Shown here: piece by piece, positions 22,850 to 34,280 of the stretch
Numbering within the stretch: position 1 is the first letter of the stretch
Layout of the letters: each line of letters begins with the position of its first letter
Source of the DNA: Hevea brasiliensis
Lineage: Eukaryota; Streptophyta; Magnoliopsida; Malpighiales; Euphorbiaceae
Reading direction: 5' to 3'
DNA: 64,000 bases
Assembly: GCF_030052815.1 (NCBI RefSeq)
Contig: NC_079493.1
Span: forward strand, 63,054,691 to 63,118,690
Program-made: the position numbers and the translations under genes
The notes under the pieces: model-generated
Database searches by the model: none
Told to the model about the DNA's origin: nothing
What the model saw: only the letters and a program-made list of their open reading frames with translations

Positions 22850-23161
22850 ATGTACAGAGGGCTGAAAGAGCATTACTGGTGGATGGGCATGAAGAGAGAT
22901 ATAGCTGAATTTGTTTCCAAATGTCTAACTTGTCAGCAAGTAAAGGCAGAACATCAAGTTCCAGCTGGTTTGTTACATCCTTTGTCAGTACCAGAGTGGA
23001 AATGGGAACGAATAACTATGGATTTTGTTACAGGACTTCCAAGGACACAGAGTAGTCATGATGCAGTATGGGTTATAGTTGTGAGATTGACCAAGTCCGC
23101 TCACTTTTACCGATTCGGATGGACTATAGCACAGAAAGATTGGCAGATTGTACATATATGA
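22850..23161 (+). pseudogene. pol: Family B integrase, N-terminal and first core part
   Basis: A 103-residue frame directly after a TGA. It holds the zinc-binding [12 protein letters not shown] and core TMDFVTGLPRTQSSHDAVWV. It runs out of frame near FYRFGWT and overlaps the next frame, 23148-24059. Together these make the integrase that joins element DNA to the target. Confidence 0.87.
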
Positions 23162-24059
23162 GATTGTAAAATTGCATGGAGTGCCAGTATCAATTGTGTC
23201 TGACAGAGATCCTAGGTTCACTTCTAGATTCTGGGGTAGTCTTCAGAGAGCCCTAGGAACTAGACTAAACTTCAGCACAGCATTCCACCCACAGACAGAT
23301 GGCCAGTCTGAGAGGGTTATTCAGATATTGGAGGATATGCTACGGGCTTATGTGATTGAATTTGAAGGTAGTTGGGATACACACTTGCCTTTGATTGAGT
23401 TTGCTTATAACAACAGCTACCAATCAAGCATAGGGATGCCTCCATATGAAGCTTTGTATGGTAGAAAGTGCAGAACTCCCCTATGTTGGGATGAGGTAGG
23501 TGAAAGGAAGATGATTGGGCCAGAAATTGTCCAGCAGACAGAGGAAAAGATTAGATTGATCAGAGATAGGCTCAAGGCTGCATCAGACCGCCAGAAGTCC
23601 TATGTTGATCTAAAGAGAAGAGATATTGAGTATGCAGTGGGTGATAAGGTATTCCTCAAAGTTTCTCCTTGGAAGAGGATTATGAGATTTGGCAGAAAGG
23701 GGAAACTGAGTCCTCGTTTCATCGGACCATATGAAGTTCTGGAAAGAGTGGGTCCTTTGGCATATCAGTTGGCATTACCTCCAGAGCTAGCAAGGATACA
23801 CAGTGTCTTCCATGTGTCCAAGTTAAGGAGGTACAGATCTGACCCATCTCATGTACTGTCAGTTGAAGAGATTGAAGTAAATCTAGACCTCTCATATGAG
23901 GAAGAACCCATAAAAATTCTGGCTTATGAGGTGAAGCAGCTGAGAAACAAACAGATACACCTGGTTAAAGTGCTGTGGAACCATCATTCAGGCCAGGAAG
24001 CTACTTGGGAACGTGAAGAGGATATGAGGAGACAGCACCCACAGCTGTTCAGAGACTAA
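23148..24059 (+). CDS. pol: Family B integrase C-terminal part with chromodomain
   Basis: A 303-residue frame with [58 protein letters not shown] (integrase core end), the GPY/F-like KLSPRFIGPYEVLERVGPLA and a chromodomain-like end (IHLVKVLWNHHSGQEATWE, then REEDMRRQHPQLF). The chromodomain of this lineage reads heterochromatin marks and steers integration, which fits the nested, gene-free setting. It ends at a natural TAA followed by a short spacer and the polypurine tract. The best preserved integrase end in the window. Confidence 0.93.
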   Translation: MYIYEIVKLHGVPVSIVSDRDPRFTSRFWGSLQRALGTRLNFSTAFHPQTDGQSERVIQILEDMLRAYVIEFEGSWDTHLPLIEFAYNNSYQSSIGMPPYEALYGRKCRTPLCWDEVGERKMIGPEIVQQTEEKIRLIRDRLKAASDRQKSYVDLKRRDIEYAVGDKVFLKVSPWKRIMRFGRKGKLSPRFIGPYEVLERVGPLAYQLALPPELARIHSVFHVSKLRRYRSDPSHVLSVEEIEVNLDLSYEEEPIKILAYEVKQLRNKQIHLVKVLWNHHSGQEATWEREEDMRRQHPQLFRD

Positions 24060-24090
24060 TGCCAGGTAAAATTTCGAGACGAAATTTATT

Positions 24091-24105
24091 TAAGGGGGGG
24101 AGAAT
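24091..24105 (+). promoter_or_regulatory. Polypurine tract
   Basis: TAAGGGGGGGAGAAT directly before the 3' LTR start at 24106. It primes plus-strand DNA synthesis. Confidence 0.9.
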
Positions 24106-27100
24106 TGTAACACCCCTAAGTTCGGTAGTGCGTTCTACTGCTCACTGGTGACGATCTTTGTCAGGACAGCTAGGATGCCTAGAACCGTACTTCGATATGA
24201 GTGAGGAGACATGAAATAATGAAATACAAGAAAAGAAAGTACAAGAAAAACAAAGGAAAAATGATAGCAAAGAAATGTAACCAAGTTAAACGAGTCGATA
24301 ACCCTAGCGATGGGTGACCGCACCGGGAAGCCACGGCGTGGACCGTTGACTAGCCCTGGATCATGGAACCCCGAAAACATTTTTAGGACTTAAATATAAC
24401 ATTATTGAATAATAAATATCATTAGAAATATCAAAGAAAATTTAAATAATTAGTACAAAGAAAAGTGAGAAATCGAAAAACAGACAAAACCCAGATATTC
24501 TGAAAAATCGAATGCAACCCGAGCAGGGCATTATGGTCATTTTACATACTGAAGTGTATTTTGAACTAAATTTCCATTAAATATAAATAATATTACACTT
24601 AGAAAATGAAATGAAAAATTAAAAGAGGGTACCTAATACAAATAGCCAAAAGTGGGGTGAAAAATGTGTAAATAACACATTTAAACTTATTTTATGATAT
24701 AATTTAAATGAGTGGACCACTAAGGGAATAAAATAAAACAAAGAGGGGCAGCTGTACTTCCACTAAACCAACAGAAACTTCATTTTCCTCATTTGGATTC
24801 AAAGTTGCCGAATTGAAGAAAATGGAAACCACCATGGCCATTTTTCATGCAAGCTCTCTTAACTCTCCATTTTCAACTCCAATCTCTAAGGTTCCTTCAT
24901 GAAACTTTGTCTACTCATCACAATGAAGAGTTTGATACTAAATTTGAGAAGTTTAAGCAAGGTTTAACAAGCTCCAAGCATAAGGTAAGTTCATAATTTT
25001 GAAGATAGCTTTGTTAAGTTTTGTGTGCATGTTATGGGTGTTGGTTTTGTGAAGGAAAATTTTGAGTTTGAAGAGTTATTGTTGTTTTCATTTTGGACAG
25101 CCATGGAGTCACGTTTTTGATGAGATATTTGTGCATATAATTGATGAGAAATGGTGTTGATCATGATGATTTAATAACCTAGTGAATTACTTCATGTTTA
25201 TATGGTGATTTTGGCACTTGGATGAGAATTGATGAATTGTAGGGCAATGTGGTGTTGAAGAAGGTTTTCGGCAGCTTGGGAACCCTTGAATAATTGTATG
25301 TATTGATGGAAGTGTTGGCAGAATGTTGACATAGAAGAATTGATGAATGTATATGTAAATTAGTAGTGGAGATTATATGTAATGATTAGGTGTATTTATG
25401 TACATATATTGCTAAATTTGGACTTTGTGGTTTAGGGTTGTATTTGATGTATTGAGAATGTTTGTATTCTGTCCAAATTGACCATAGTAAGAAGTGATAA
25501 ATGAATATGGAATGGTATAAAATCAGAATTAGGTATGGGGATTTAAAGTAGAGCAAGTTAAATGTGTATTTGAATTGGGGTTTGAAAGACATATAGAGGG
25601 CAGTGTGCAAATAGACCTATAACTTTAAATGTGTAACCTCAATTGGTATGAGACCAATTGGAGGTGAAACTAGGCACAAAATGTGCCAACTTTCATTGAG
25701 AAAACATACCAAAATTCTGCTTGCAAGGTGACCTAAGAAAATGACCAATTCGGATTAGGTGCAATTAGGACCTGAAAAATGACCAATTGGGCAGCAGTGA
25801 GTTTTTAGGCCATACCTCACTCAAAACAGGTCCAATTGACCTGAAATTTTAACCATGAATAGTTAAGACCCATACCTACAAGTCTTATGAAGACACCAAA
25901 GCCCAGAAATGACCATAAGCAAGTCAAACAACTTGCACAAGTTCGGGTCCAAAAACTGGCCGAACCAGAGTTGACCAAATTGACCTAAAATTGACCTAAA
26001 TTGGTACCATTTGACCAGCAATAGTATAATGACCATAACTTGGTCTACTTAACTCGGATTGACCTGAAATTTTACCCCGCGTGCACTAAGACCTAGATCT
26101 ATAAGTTTGTAGTTTTGACCAAAACCCGAAAACTGAGGGAACTAGGTCGTCCGGCTAGGTCAAACCAGTATCCCGAAATCCAGCAAGTTGCATTAAAATG
26201 CACTAAACAAGGAAACGAGTTTGGCAAAATGTACCAAACTTAAAACCCTATTGAATGTGACATATTAACGACACTAAAACCTATTTTACCTAAAACGCAA
26301 CGAGGGTCGATATATTAGGTGATTAAGTGAATAATTGAGTTCAGTGCATTATTTACCAAACACCATCAATAGAGACAGTTTAATTTAGCACTGAAACACT
26401 TCAAATTGTGTTTCTCAGTTAACAAGGACTCAGCAAAAGGGAAGGAAACACTGAGTCCAGACCAGGGGGACAGTCATCAGAGGTTTGTGCACAACAACTG
26501 TTTCTTTTGAATTATTTTCAATTGAAATAAATATTGACTATTTGTATATCATTGTTTTAAATTGTGAAAATGTGTTTGATGGACACTTATTGATTGAAAA
26601 ATATTGTGAATGGTTTGAAACTGTGAAAAATTGTTTGAATGACATTGATGGATACTTATTGATTGAAAAGCATTGGAAATGGTTTGAAACCACAGCTATC
26701 ATGTATATTGATTGTATTCCTCATTAGCTTGTCTAGTGGGACGAATTGAATTCCCTCTCTGGCTGAAGTGTTGAGGTGTGTGCCTGTTGAGGACGAATTG
26801 GATGAGTACTCATATTTTTGCTAGCTAGCCATGTTATTCCTCATTAGTCATCGACTTTTGGGACGAATCGAATACCTCATTAGCCATCGGCTTTTGGGAC
26901 GAATTGAACTATGGATCATGATTAAGCTGTGTGTGATTTATTGATGTGTATTATGAGATTGTGAAATGGATTTAAACCCTCATTGACATATGCTGTCTTT
27001 TGAATTCAAACATGATCTGACTTATGGAAAATTATTGTGATATTGACAAATGGAGTTTAAATTCTTGTTGACATTTATTGTCTTGAATTTAACTATGGTT

Positions 27101-27810
27101 TTAAGTATCCACTATTTACATGATTTATGAATTGTGATTTAAATTGTATTTGGTTAATGTTGTGCACCACTGAGACATTGTCTCAGCGATAGCTTTTTAT
27201 TGCTGTCGCAGGTAGAGAGACAGACAGGGCAGCAGACTAGGCTGCATATACATCCAGCGAGGGATTACCTGGTATAATGAGTATACCAATATTTTGCATT
27301 TTGTATTGTAATGTATGACACTGTATGTACATTTTGTTTTTGGTTTTGAGCAGTTGTAAATTCAAATTGTACCTTGAAGTTGTAAATTAATTATGAGTTA
27401 TTTGACTTGTAAAAATTGTATTATATTTCCTTATCTCAGACTTTGAAAAATTTCTATGGAATTGAGTTGATAAATTGTTGTGTTGAGAAATGTATTGGAG
27501 TTGAGATTTGGAACATTATTGAAGTGCTTTTTTTTACAGGTTTTCTGAAGAACTGTTTTGTCTAAAATACAGATGGCACTCTGCCAAAATTTTTACAGAA
27601 ATTCCAAATAAACCAAATGAGTTAGTTGTTTCACTTCAGTTCACCAAAGTTTTTAATACCTGTAAATAGTGCTCACCACTGTAAAAGAAGTAAGAAAAGT
27701 TTTTAAAATCCCTTGTAGTGTATTTAATGGATTATCAGTAGACGGAGTGGGTAATTCATTAGGTATACTACGGGATCATGTTATGCCTTACAGAGGGGTA
27801 GGGTGTGACA
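24106..27810 (+). repeat. Family B 3' LTR (3705 bp)
   Basis: Matches 15559-19252 almost base for base, with a few scrambled patches (e.g. 24141-24165 and near 24490-24520). Donor-like site at 24985. The two-hairpin module at 27170-27209 has arms CTGAGAC/GTCTCAG and GCGATAGC/GCTGTCGC. Followed by TSD GGTTT. Confidence 0.96.
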
Positions 27811-27815
27811 GGTTT

Positions 27816-28134
27816 GAAAATGAATTAATTTGATTATTGAGATTTGAATTGTGAGTTAAAATGAAGTTATTGGAGTTTTATTTGAGAAAACATATTGGGA
27901 GTTTTTTCCTTTTTTAGGTTTGAAGAACTGTTTTCTCAAAACACAGCCGGCACTTTGCCAAAATTTTGAAAAAAATTTTATAACACTATATTTTAATTGA
28001 TGATTTAAATTTCACGAAAATTGTTTTAAAATCCCTTGTAGTATATCTAATGGGTTATCGGTAGGTGAAGTACGGTAATTCATTAGGTGTACTACGAGAT
28101 CATATTATATCTTACGGGGGAGTAAGGTGTGACA
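27816..28134 (+). repeat. Family C gypsy LTR, second part
   Basis: Completes the LTR begun at 11881. It carries the CCGGCACTTTGCCAAAATTTTG block and ends GGTGTGACA at 28134. The next seven bases, TGTTTTG, equal the first leader bases after the family B LTR at 19253, so this behaves like a 5' LTR with the very start of its leader. Confidence 0.85.
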
Positions 28135-28143
28135 TGTTTTGTC

Positions 28144-28418
28144 GGTCCCTTAGGCAAATCCCACATCGGCAAAGCACGGAGATGGCCTTGGGTTCAAAAA
28201 ATAATGATATATAAAATAGGAGAACTAATCACTAGAGGCGCCTTTTGGTGGAATGGCCTGGAGAGTTGGAAGAGCTCTAGGGTTAAGCGTGCTCGCTTGA
28301 GAGAAATCCAAGGATAGGTGACCTCCTGGGAAGTTCTCCATTCCACCTATGGGACAAAACCGTGACGCTTATGGCCAAAGTGGACAATTCCTTTAGAGGT
28401 TAGAGCCCGATCGTTACA
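28144..28418 (+). repeat. Cassandra 5' LTR
   Basis: Shares GGTCCCTTAGGCAAAT and TCCCACATCGG (TCTCACATTGG in the other copy) with 42222-42496, and ends GATCGTTACA two bases before the PBS. The exact 5' base is uncertain because neither copy shows a clean TG. Confidence 0.87.
28265..28340 (+). other. 5S rRNA-like segment in Cassandra 5' LTR
   Basis: GTTAAGCGTGCTCGC (5S A-box region, from 28282) and GGATAGGTGACCTCCTGGGA (C-box region, from 28312) match the internal pol III promoter of plant 5S rRNA in order and spacing. Only the 3' two-thirds resembles 5S, so it is not a ribosomal gene. Whether pol III still transcribes it is unknown. Confidence 0.85.
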
Positions 28419-28420
28419 AT

Positions 28421-28432
28421 TGGTATCAGAGC
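28421..28432 (+). promoter_or_regulatory. Cassandra primer-binding site
   Basis: TGGTATCAGAGC two bases after the LTR end at 28418; initiator tRNA-Met type. Confidence 0.92.
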
Positions 28433-28459
28433 CGCTCGCGTGTCCTCTTAAACGATGGT

Positions 28460-31400
28460 TGTAACACCCCAAAGTTCGGTAGTGCGTTCTACTGTTCCGG
28501 TGACCAGTGTTGTCCGGACAGCTAGGATGCCTAGAACTACACTTCGATATGAGTAAGAAGACATAAAATAATGAAATACAAGAAAAGAAAATACAAGAAA
28601 AACAAAGGAAAAATAATAGCAAAGAAATGTGATCAAGTTAAGCGAGCCGAGAACCCTAGCGATGGGTGACCGCACCGGGAAGTCACGGCGTGGACCGTTG
28701 ACTAGCCTGGATCATGGAACCCTGGAAAACATTTTTAGGACTTAAATAGACCCTTATTGAAGAATAAATATCATTAGGAAGATCAAAGAAAAATTAAATA
28801 ATTAGTACAAAGAAAAGTGAGAAATCGAAAAACAGACAAAACTCGGTGTTACCGAAAAATCGGGAATGCAACCCAAACAGGGGCATTATGGTCATTTGAC
28901 ATCCCAAATTGTCTTTTGACCTAAATGTCCACTAAAAATAAATAATATTACACTTAGAAAATGAAATAAAAAATTAATTTGGTGGTACCTAAAGTAAATA
29001 GTAAGAATTAAGGGTTAATGTGGAATAAGTAAAAATTAAACATATTATATGATTTAATCTAAGTAAGTGGACCACTAAAGGAATAAATTAAAGATAATGG
29101 GGCAGGTGTACACTCATCTTACCATCTGCAATTCATCTTTCTCATTTGGATTTAACATTACCGAAATGAAGAGGTGAAGAACCCTCCATGGCCGTTTTCA
29201 TCAAGCTCTCCTAACTCCTCCATTTCAACTCCAATCTCTTAGGGTTCTTCATGAAAGTTTGTCTACACATCATAAGGAAGAGCTTGATACCAAATTTAAG
29301 AAGTTTAATCAAGGTTTGGCAAGTTCCAACCATAAGGTAAGTTAGCATTTTTGAAGATAGCTTTGTTAAACTTTGTGTTCATGTTATGGGTGTTGGTTTT
29401 GTGAAGAAAATTTTTAAGTTTGAAGAGTTATTGAGATGTTCATTTTGGACAGCCATGGAGTTTTGTATTTGATGAAATATTTGTGCATATATTTGATGAG
29501 AAATGATGTTGGTTATGGTGATTTAATATCCTAGTAAATTAATTCATATGTATATGGTGATTTTTGCACTTGGATGGAAATTGATGAATTGTAGGACACT
29601 TTAGTATTGAGAAACATTTTCGGCAGCCTTGGGACACTTGGAAAAAGGTGTGTGTTCATGAAGGTGTTGGCAGAATATTGACCTTGAGAATTGATGGATA
29701 TGTGTATAGATTGATTGTGTAAGAGTATGTAAAAATTTGTAATGTTTAGGGTATATGTGATTGTACTTAGAACTTGTAAATGTGAGTTTAATTGGTGTAT
29801 TGAGGATAATTGAAATCTGCCCAAAGTGACATTTAAGTGAAGTGGAATATGGTTTTTGGTAATGTACCAAAACAGAAATTGTAAGGGGAGTGGACATATA
29901 GCAATTAAATGTGTAATGGATACATGTATAAGCAAAGTAATTAAAGGCAGTATGCAATTTAGTCAATAACTTTAAATGTGTAACCTCAATTGGTATGAGA
30001 CCAATTGGAGGTGAAACTAGGCAAAAAATGTGCCAACTTTCATTGAGAAAGCATACCAAAATTCTGCTTGCAAGGTGATATGAAAAATGACCAATTCGGA
30101 TTGAGTACATTTGAGGCCTAAAATTTGACCAATTGGGCAGCAGTTAGTGTTTAGGCCATAACTCACTCAAAACAGGTCCAATTGACCTGAAATTTTAACC
30201 ATGAATAGTTACGACCCATACCTACAAGTCTTATGAAGACGCCAAAGCCCAGAAATGACCAGAAGTAAGTCAAAAAGCTTGCACAAGTTCGGGTCCAAAA
30301 ACTAGCCGAACCAAAGTTGACCAAATTGACCTAAAATTGACCTAATTTGATGCCATTTGACCAGCAATAGTATAATGATCATAACTTGGTCTACATAACT
30401 CGGATTGACCTGAAATTTTGCCCCGTGTGCAATAAGACATAGATCTACAAGTTTGTAGTTTTGACCAAAACCCGAAAACCGAGGGAACTAAGTCGTCCGG
30501 CTAGGTCAAACTAGTATCCCGGAATCCAGCAATTTGCAATAAAATGCAAGGAAACGCAGTATACATAGAAACGAGTTTGGTAAAACGTACCAACCCTAAA
30601 ACCCTATCGAATGTGACATATTAATGACACAAAAACCTAATTTACCTAAAACGCATCGAGGGTCGGTATGTTAGGTGATTAAGCAAATAATAGCTTTCAG
30701 TGAATTATTTGTCAAACATTATCGATAGAGACAGTTTAATTTAGTACTGAAACACTTCAAATTGTGTTTCTCAGTTAGCAAAGACTCAGGAAAAGGGAAG
30801 GAAACACTGAGTCAAGACTAAGAGACAGTTATCAGAGGTTTGTGCACAACTAGTTTTCAACTGATTTTGCTCTGAATAATATTTCATATGATTAATTGTA
30901 TGTTATTGTTTTAAGTTGTGTTTGTGCACAACTAGTTTTAACTGATTTTGTTTGAATATTTCATATGATTAAATGACATACTTTTCTTATGTATTATGTT
31001 TAACAAGCATTGGATTTAATACAATGATTATTGAAATTTGTTATAGTATGCATGAATTTAGCTTTGTGAAATGGTATTTCCATAAGTATTAAGCATTGTT
31101 ATGGATTGAATAAATTATGTTTTGGAAAATTGTGATAGAACATGTTTTGAATTGTGATAGTAATTTCCATGGAAAAATGCAAATTTATGATTTGAATTGT
31201 GATGAGCATAAAAATTATTAGATATTGGAATTGACTTTGAATCGAATTATATTGTGATTTATGCTCACTAAAAGGATTGTGATATTGTTTTATATCTCAT
31301 TATAGATGCTTGACTAGGTTATTACCCGTCTCTCTCATTTGTTGAGAAGACAATGGAGTTAGTTGTGTTTTGATTACCATGGTACGTGCACAGGCTTAGA

Positions 31401-31965
31401 TTTTCCTCTCATTTGAGGTTAGATCTAAGTTTATTTTATCGTTATGGCCCTTGCAGAAGATTCATTATTGTGATGGTACTGTGCACGATGATTCGACCTC
31501 TCCGACCATAGGGAGTTAGAATCTGATTCGACCTTCCCGACCATAGGGAGTTAGAATCACATCGAAGATGGCCCTATCGGATTAGTCATGCATAGTTAGT
31601 GAGATAAAGAATGATTTGTGAGATACAGCATGGTTTTTGAGCTACAGCATGGTTTTTGAGATACAACATGGTTTTTGAGATAAAGAATAATTTTTGAGAT
31701 ACAGAATGGCTTTTGAAGGGTAAAGAATTGTGATTTCAATTATGGTTTATGTATAATTGATTTTGTTGGAATTACTTAAATGGTTAATCATGATTCGATA
31801 AATTGAATTTTGTGATCAAAGTCATTTACACAAATGATTTACATTATTAGCAATGAATATTTTGAGTTTGGAATTTGATGAGTATTCAGATTTCCAAATT
31901 ATTTACTGTAAATTTTGTCAATGTATATTGTACTATGTTTTAAATTATAGTTGTGCACCACTGAG
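28460..31965 (+). repeat. Solo LTR, first part
   Basis: Donor-like AAG|GTAAGTT at 29337 (LTR position 878). It carries the hairpin before GAAACTAGGC near 29990-30019, a duplicated TGTGCACAACTAGTTTT block (about 30841 and 30926), two 35-bp CGACC...GGGAGTTAGAAT units (31489-31558) and about six 19-20-bp GAGATAMAGMATGG units (31608-31712). No gene seen; the ORFs at 29531-30110 are antisense shadows. Confidence 0.9.
31489..31712 (+). repeat. Tandem arrays in solo LTR
   Basis: Two 35-bp units followed, after a short spacer, by about six 19-20-bp units of GAGATACAGCATGGTTTTT type. This is an expansion of the three-unit array in the family C LTR at 14932-14985. Confidence 0.85.
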
Positions 31966-34066
31966 TGAAAGGAACGGAAGCGTGAAAAACACAAGATTAT
32001 ACCATTGAATTCAAAAATTTTCACCTAGAGTCACATGCACCATGCAAGATTTATTTTTATCTATTTAATTTCAATGATAAACAACATATTAAAACTCTTT
32101 TAATATGTTTTTGGATCTGTATTTGCCATTTAAGATTTTAAAATTAATCAGATTAATTTTAGAACCTTAGATTAAATCAAGAACGATTACACTAACCTCT
32201 TGATGTGCTGCAGCGTGTCTGCGCCTTTGAGATTCGTCTTGAGGACACGGATGTTGTCCCTCTAGCTTGTCCACACCAAGAACACCTATGGCAGCCCTTG
32301 AACAGCTTCTAAAGCCTTTTCTATTAATTAGAAATTCAAGTTCTGCCTTTTAAGAGATTAGAGATGTAAACAGGACACTAGAAACAATTTCTAGTGTTCT
32401 TAATTCAAGAGATTGATGGCTAATCTCTTTGAATTGATGAGAGATGAAGAGAAATAGCTGGAGAGGCTCAAAGTGGCGTGACATATGAGAGGAGAGGCTG
32501 CTGGTTGTGTTTTCTTTTCATAACCCCACTTAAATAGCTAGGTTAACACATTAAACCCTAGCCACATGTCACCTTTTGATTAGCTCTAGGTTTAAGTGAC
32601 CCAATCACATTGTGCCAAGTGTCAAACCTATATTTAATCTTGATTTTAATCATCTTACATGATTAAAAATATTTTGCAAGCATATGTGTTATGCCATGTG
32701 TCACCATCTCATGGTGCCACGTGTCACACTGCAAAATGAACAAAATGCACATGTGTCTTAATTTTGAGTTCTTAACCCAAAATAATTATTTTCTTCTTCT
32801 AATTAATTTATATCAAATATAAATTAATTAATTAATCTCTATTAATTAATTTCTCATCAATTAAATTCATATTTAAACACTTTAAATACAAATTTAATTT
32901 ATACTACACATCCAATAATCTAGATTTGGTTTCAAGTCATGCTAGGGACTTTGCAATTTTATTGCAAACCAAATCTATTTAATTAATCAATTAAACTCTT
33001 TAATTAATTAATTAAATCATATTTAATTAGGTGATAACTTGTGTATGTGTGTGACTTACTAGGCTCATCACTAATTGGCAATGAGAAATGATATCAACTC
33101 TTAATATCATCAGAACTCTTTCTTACCATAAATGATTTCTCTAAATCATTTTATGAACCTCATAGACCATGGTTAACACCTAGCATAGCATGTCATGGCC
33201 ACCCAATTAGTAATAAGATTTACCTTAAATGAACCTATAATCATATGTTACCATGCACTAGAATCTCTCTGTTACAAAATCCCAACTCAAGTGAGTCATG
33301 GTTTATGTCAAACTCCATTTGCTATGAATATTATGTTCTCTTTTAATTCCAGTTCTTGATTAAAAGATTTTTCTCATCGAAACTCTTTTACGAATAAATC
33401 TATCTGTCTGGCCAGAACTTGAAACATCAAGAACAATTAAATGAACATAGGATTTTATCTCTATTTACTTAGATGAACAGATTCCTTCTTGATCAACACC
33501 TACCTCCATATATAACTAGCAGTATCCAACACATGCCCATATACACATACATAGAACAAGTATGAAAGCAGTATAAAACTCAATCAACCTATATACAAGA
33601 TAACTATTCTCTCTCTGTTCTAAATATTATATACAGACATATTATTTATGACAAAACATTGACAAGATTAAACTCAATGTGCATGACATAAGTGTCACTG
33701 GTTCGGCCTACTTATCATTTATAAGTGCCTATCATGTTTGTTATATGGCATGAGACTCACCATTCCATCTTATTTATATCTCATATAAATAACTTGGGAA
33801 CAAACATGAATACAATCTTTCTGGATAATTCATGTCCTTATTATGAAGTATCCTCGATTGTGAACCTATTTATGATACTTTGTGCTAGAAATATTGTCAC
33901 TCATATTCTTAACAACTTAAGAATAATATTTCTAACAAAATATCAATGGACCTTTTCTATTACACATAAATATATTATGTAAATGGAAAAGTGGAAATGC
34001 CTTTTATTAATAAAAATATATACAAGATACATACTAAATGATATGCTCTAAGGCATACTACTAACA
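31966..34066 (-). repeat. Copia 3' LTR (2101 bp)
   Basis: On the plus strand it runs TGAAAGGAACGG...CTACTAACA. It is nearly identical to 39411-41510, with a few local differences (e.g. 33520-33660 versus 40965-41105). The 85-codon ORF at 33725 occurs in both LTRs and has no recognisable function. Confidence 0.94.
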
Positions 34067-34079
34067 ATCTCCCACTAGC
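34067..34079 (-). promoter_or_regulatory. Copia polypurine tract
   Basis: On the minus strand GCTAGTGGGAGAT sits directly against the 3' LTR. Confidence 0.8.
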
Positions 34080-34280
34080 ACTAGAGCCGTTCATTACAAT
34101 ACCTTAGACCCATCTTCTCAAGATGTCAGTCTAACTGAGCTTGTGACAAAGGCTTAGTGCATGGATCAGCTGAATTTTTCAGCTGATGTTATTTTTCTGC
34201 ATGGCTATATCGCCTTTGCCCAACTATATGTCTGATAATGTGGTAGTGCCTTTCTATGTGTTTGGATTTTGGGTGAGACC

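Larger units (their letters stand above)
15559..27810 (+). mobile_element. Complete Ty3/gypsy chromovirus-like element, family B copy 1
   Basis: A 12.25-kb element with LTRs 15559-19252 and 24106-27810, TG...CA ends, PBS, gag-pol, polypurine tract and a perfect 5-bp TSD GGTTT (15554-15558 and 27811-27815). The LTRs are nearly identical by eye, so insertion is recent relative to its host LTR. Domain order PR-RT-RH-IN-chromodomain and the very long LTRs fit the Tekay/Del chromovirus lineage. Several frameshifts, a stop and an altered RT active site make it non-autonomous as read. Confidence 0.96.

Noticed and set aside
28129..28317. A 62-codon ORF across the Cassandra LTR
   Set aside because: It runs through 5S-like non-coding sequence; TRIMs have no coding capacity.
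28265..28340. Functional 5S rRNA gene
   Set aside because: Only the internal promoter part resembles 5S, and it sits at the same position in both LTRs of a TRIM; no full ~120-bp gene.
33725..33982. An 85-codon ORF present identically at 33725 and 41169
   Set aside because: It lies in both copia LTRs on the strand opposite to the element; its identity only reflects LTR duplication, and the protein has no recognisable motif.
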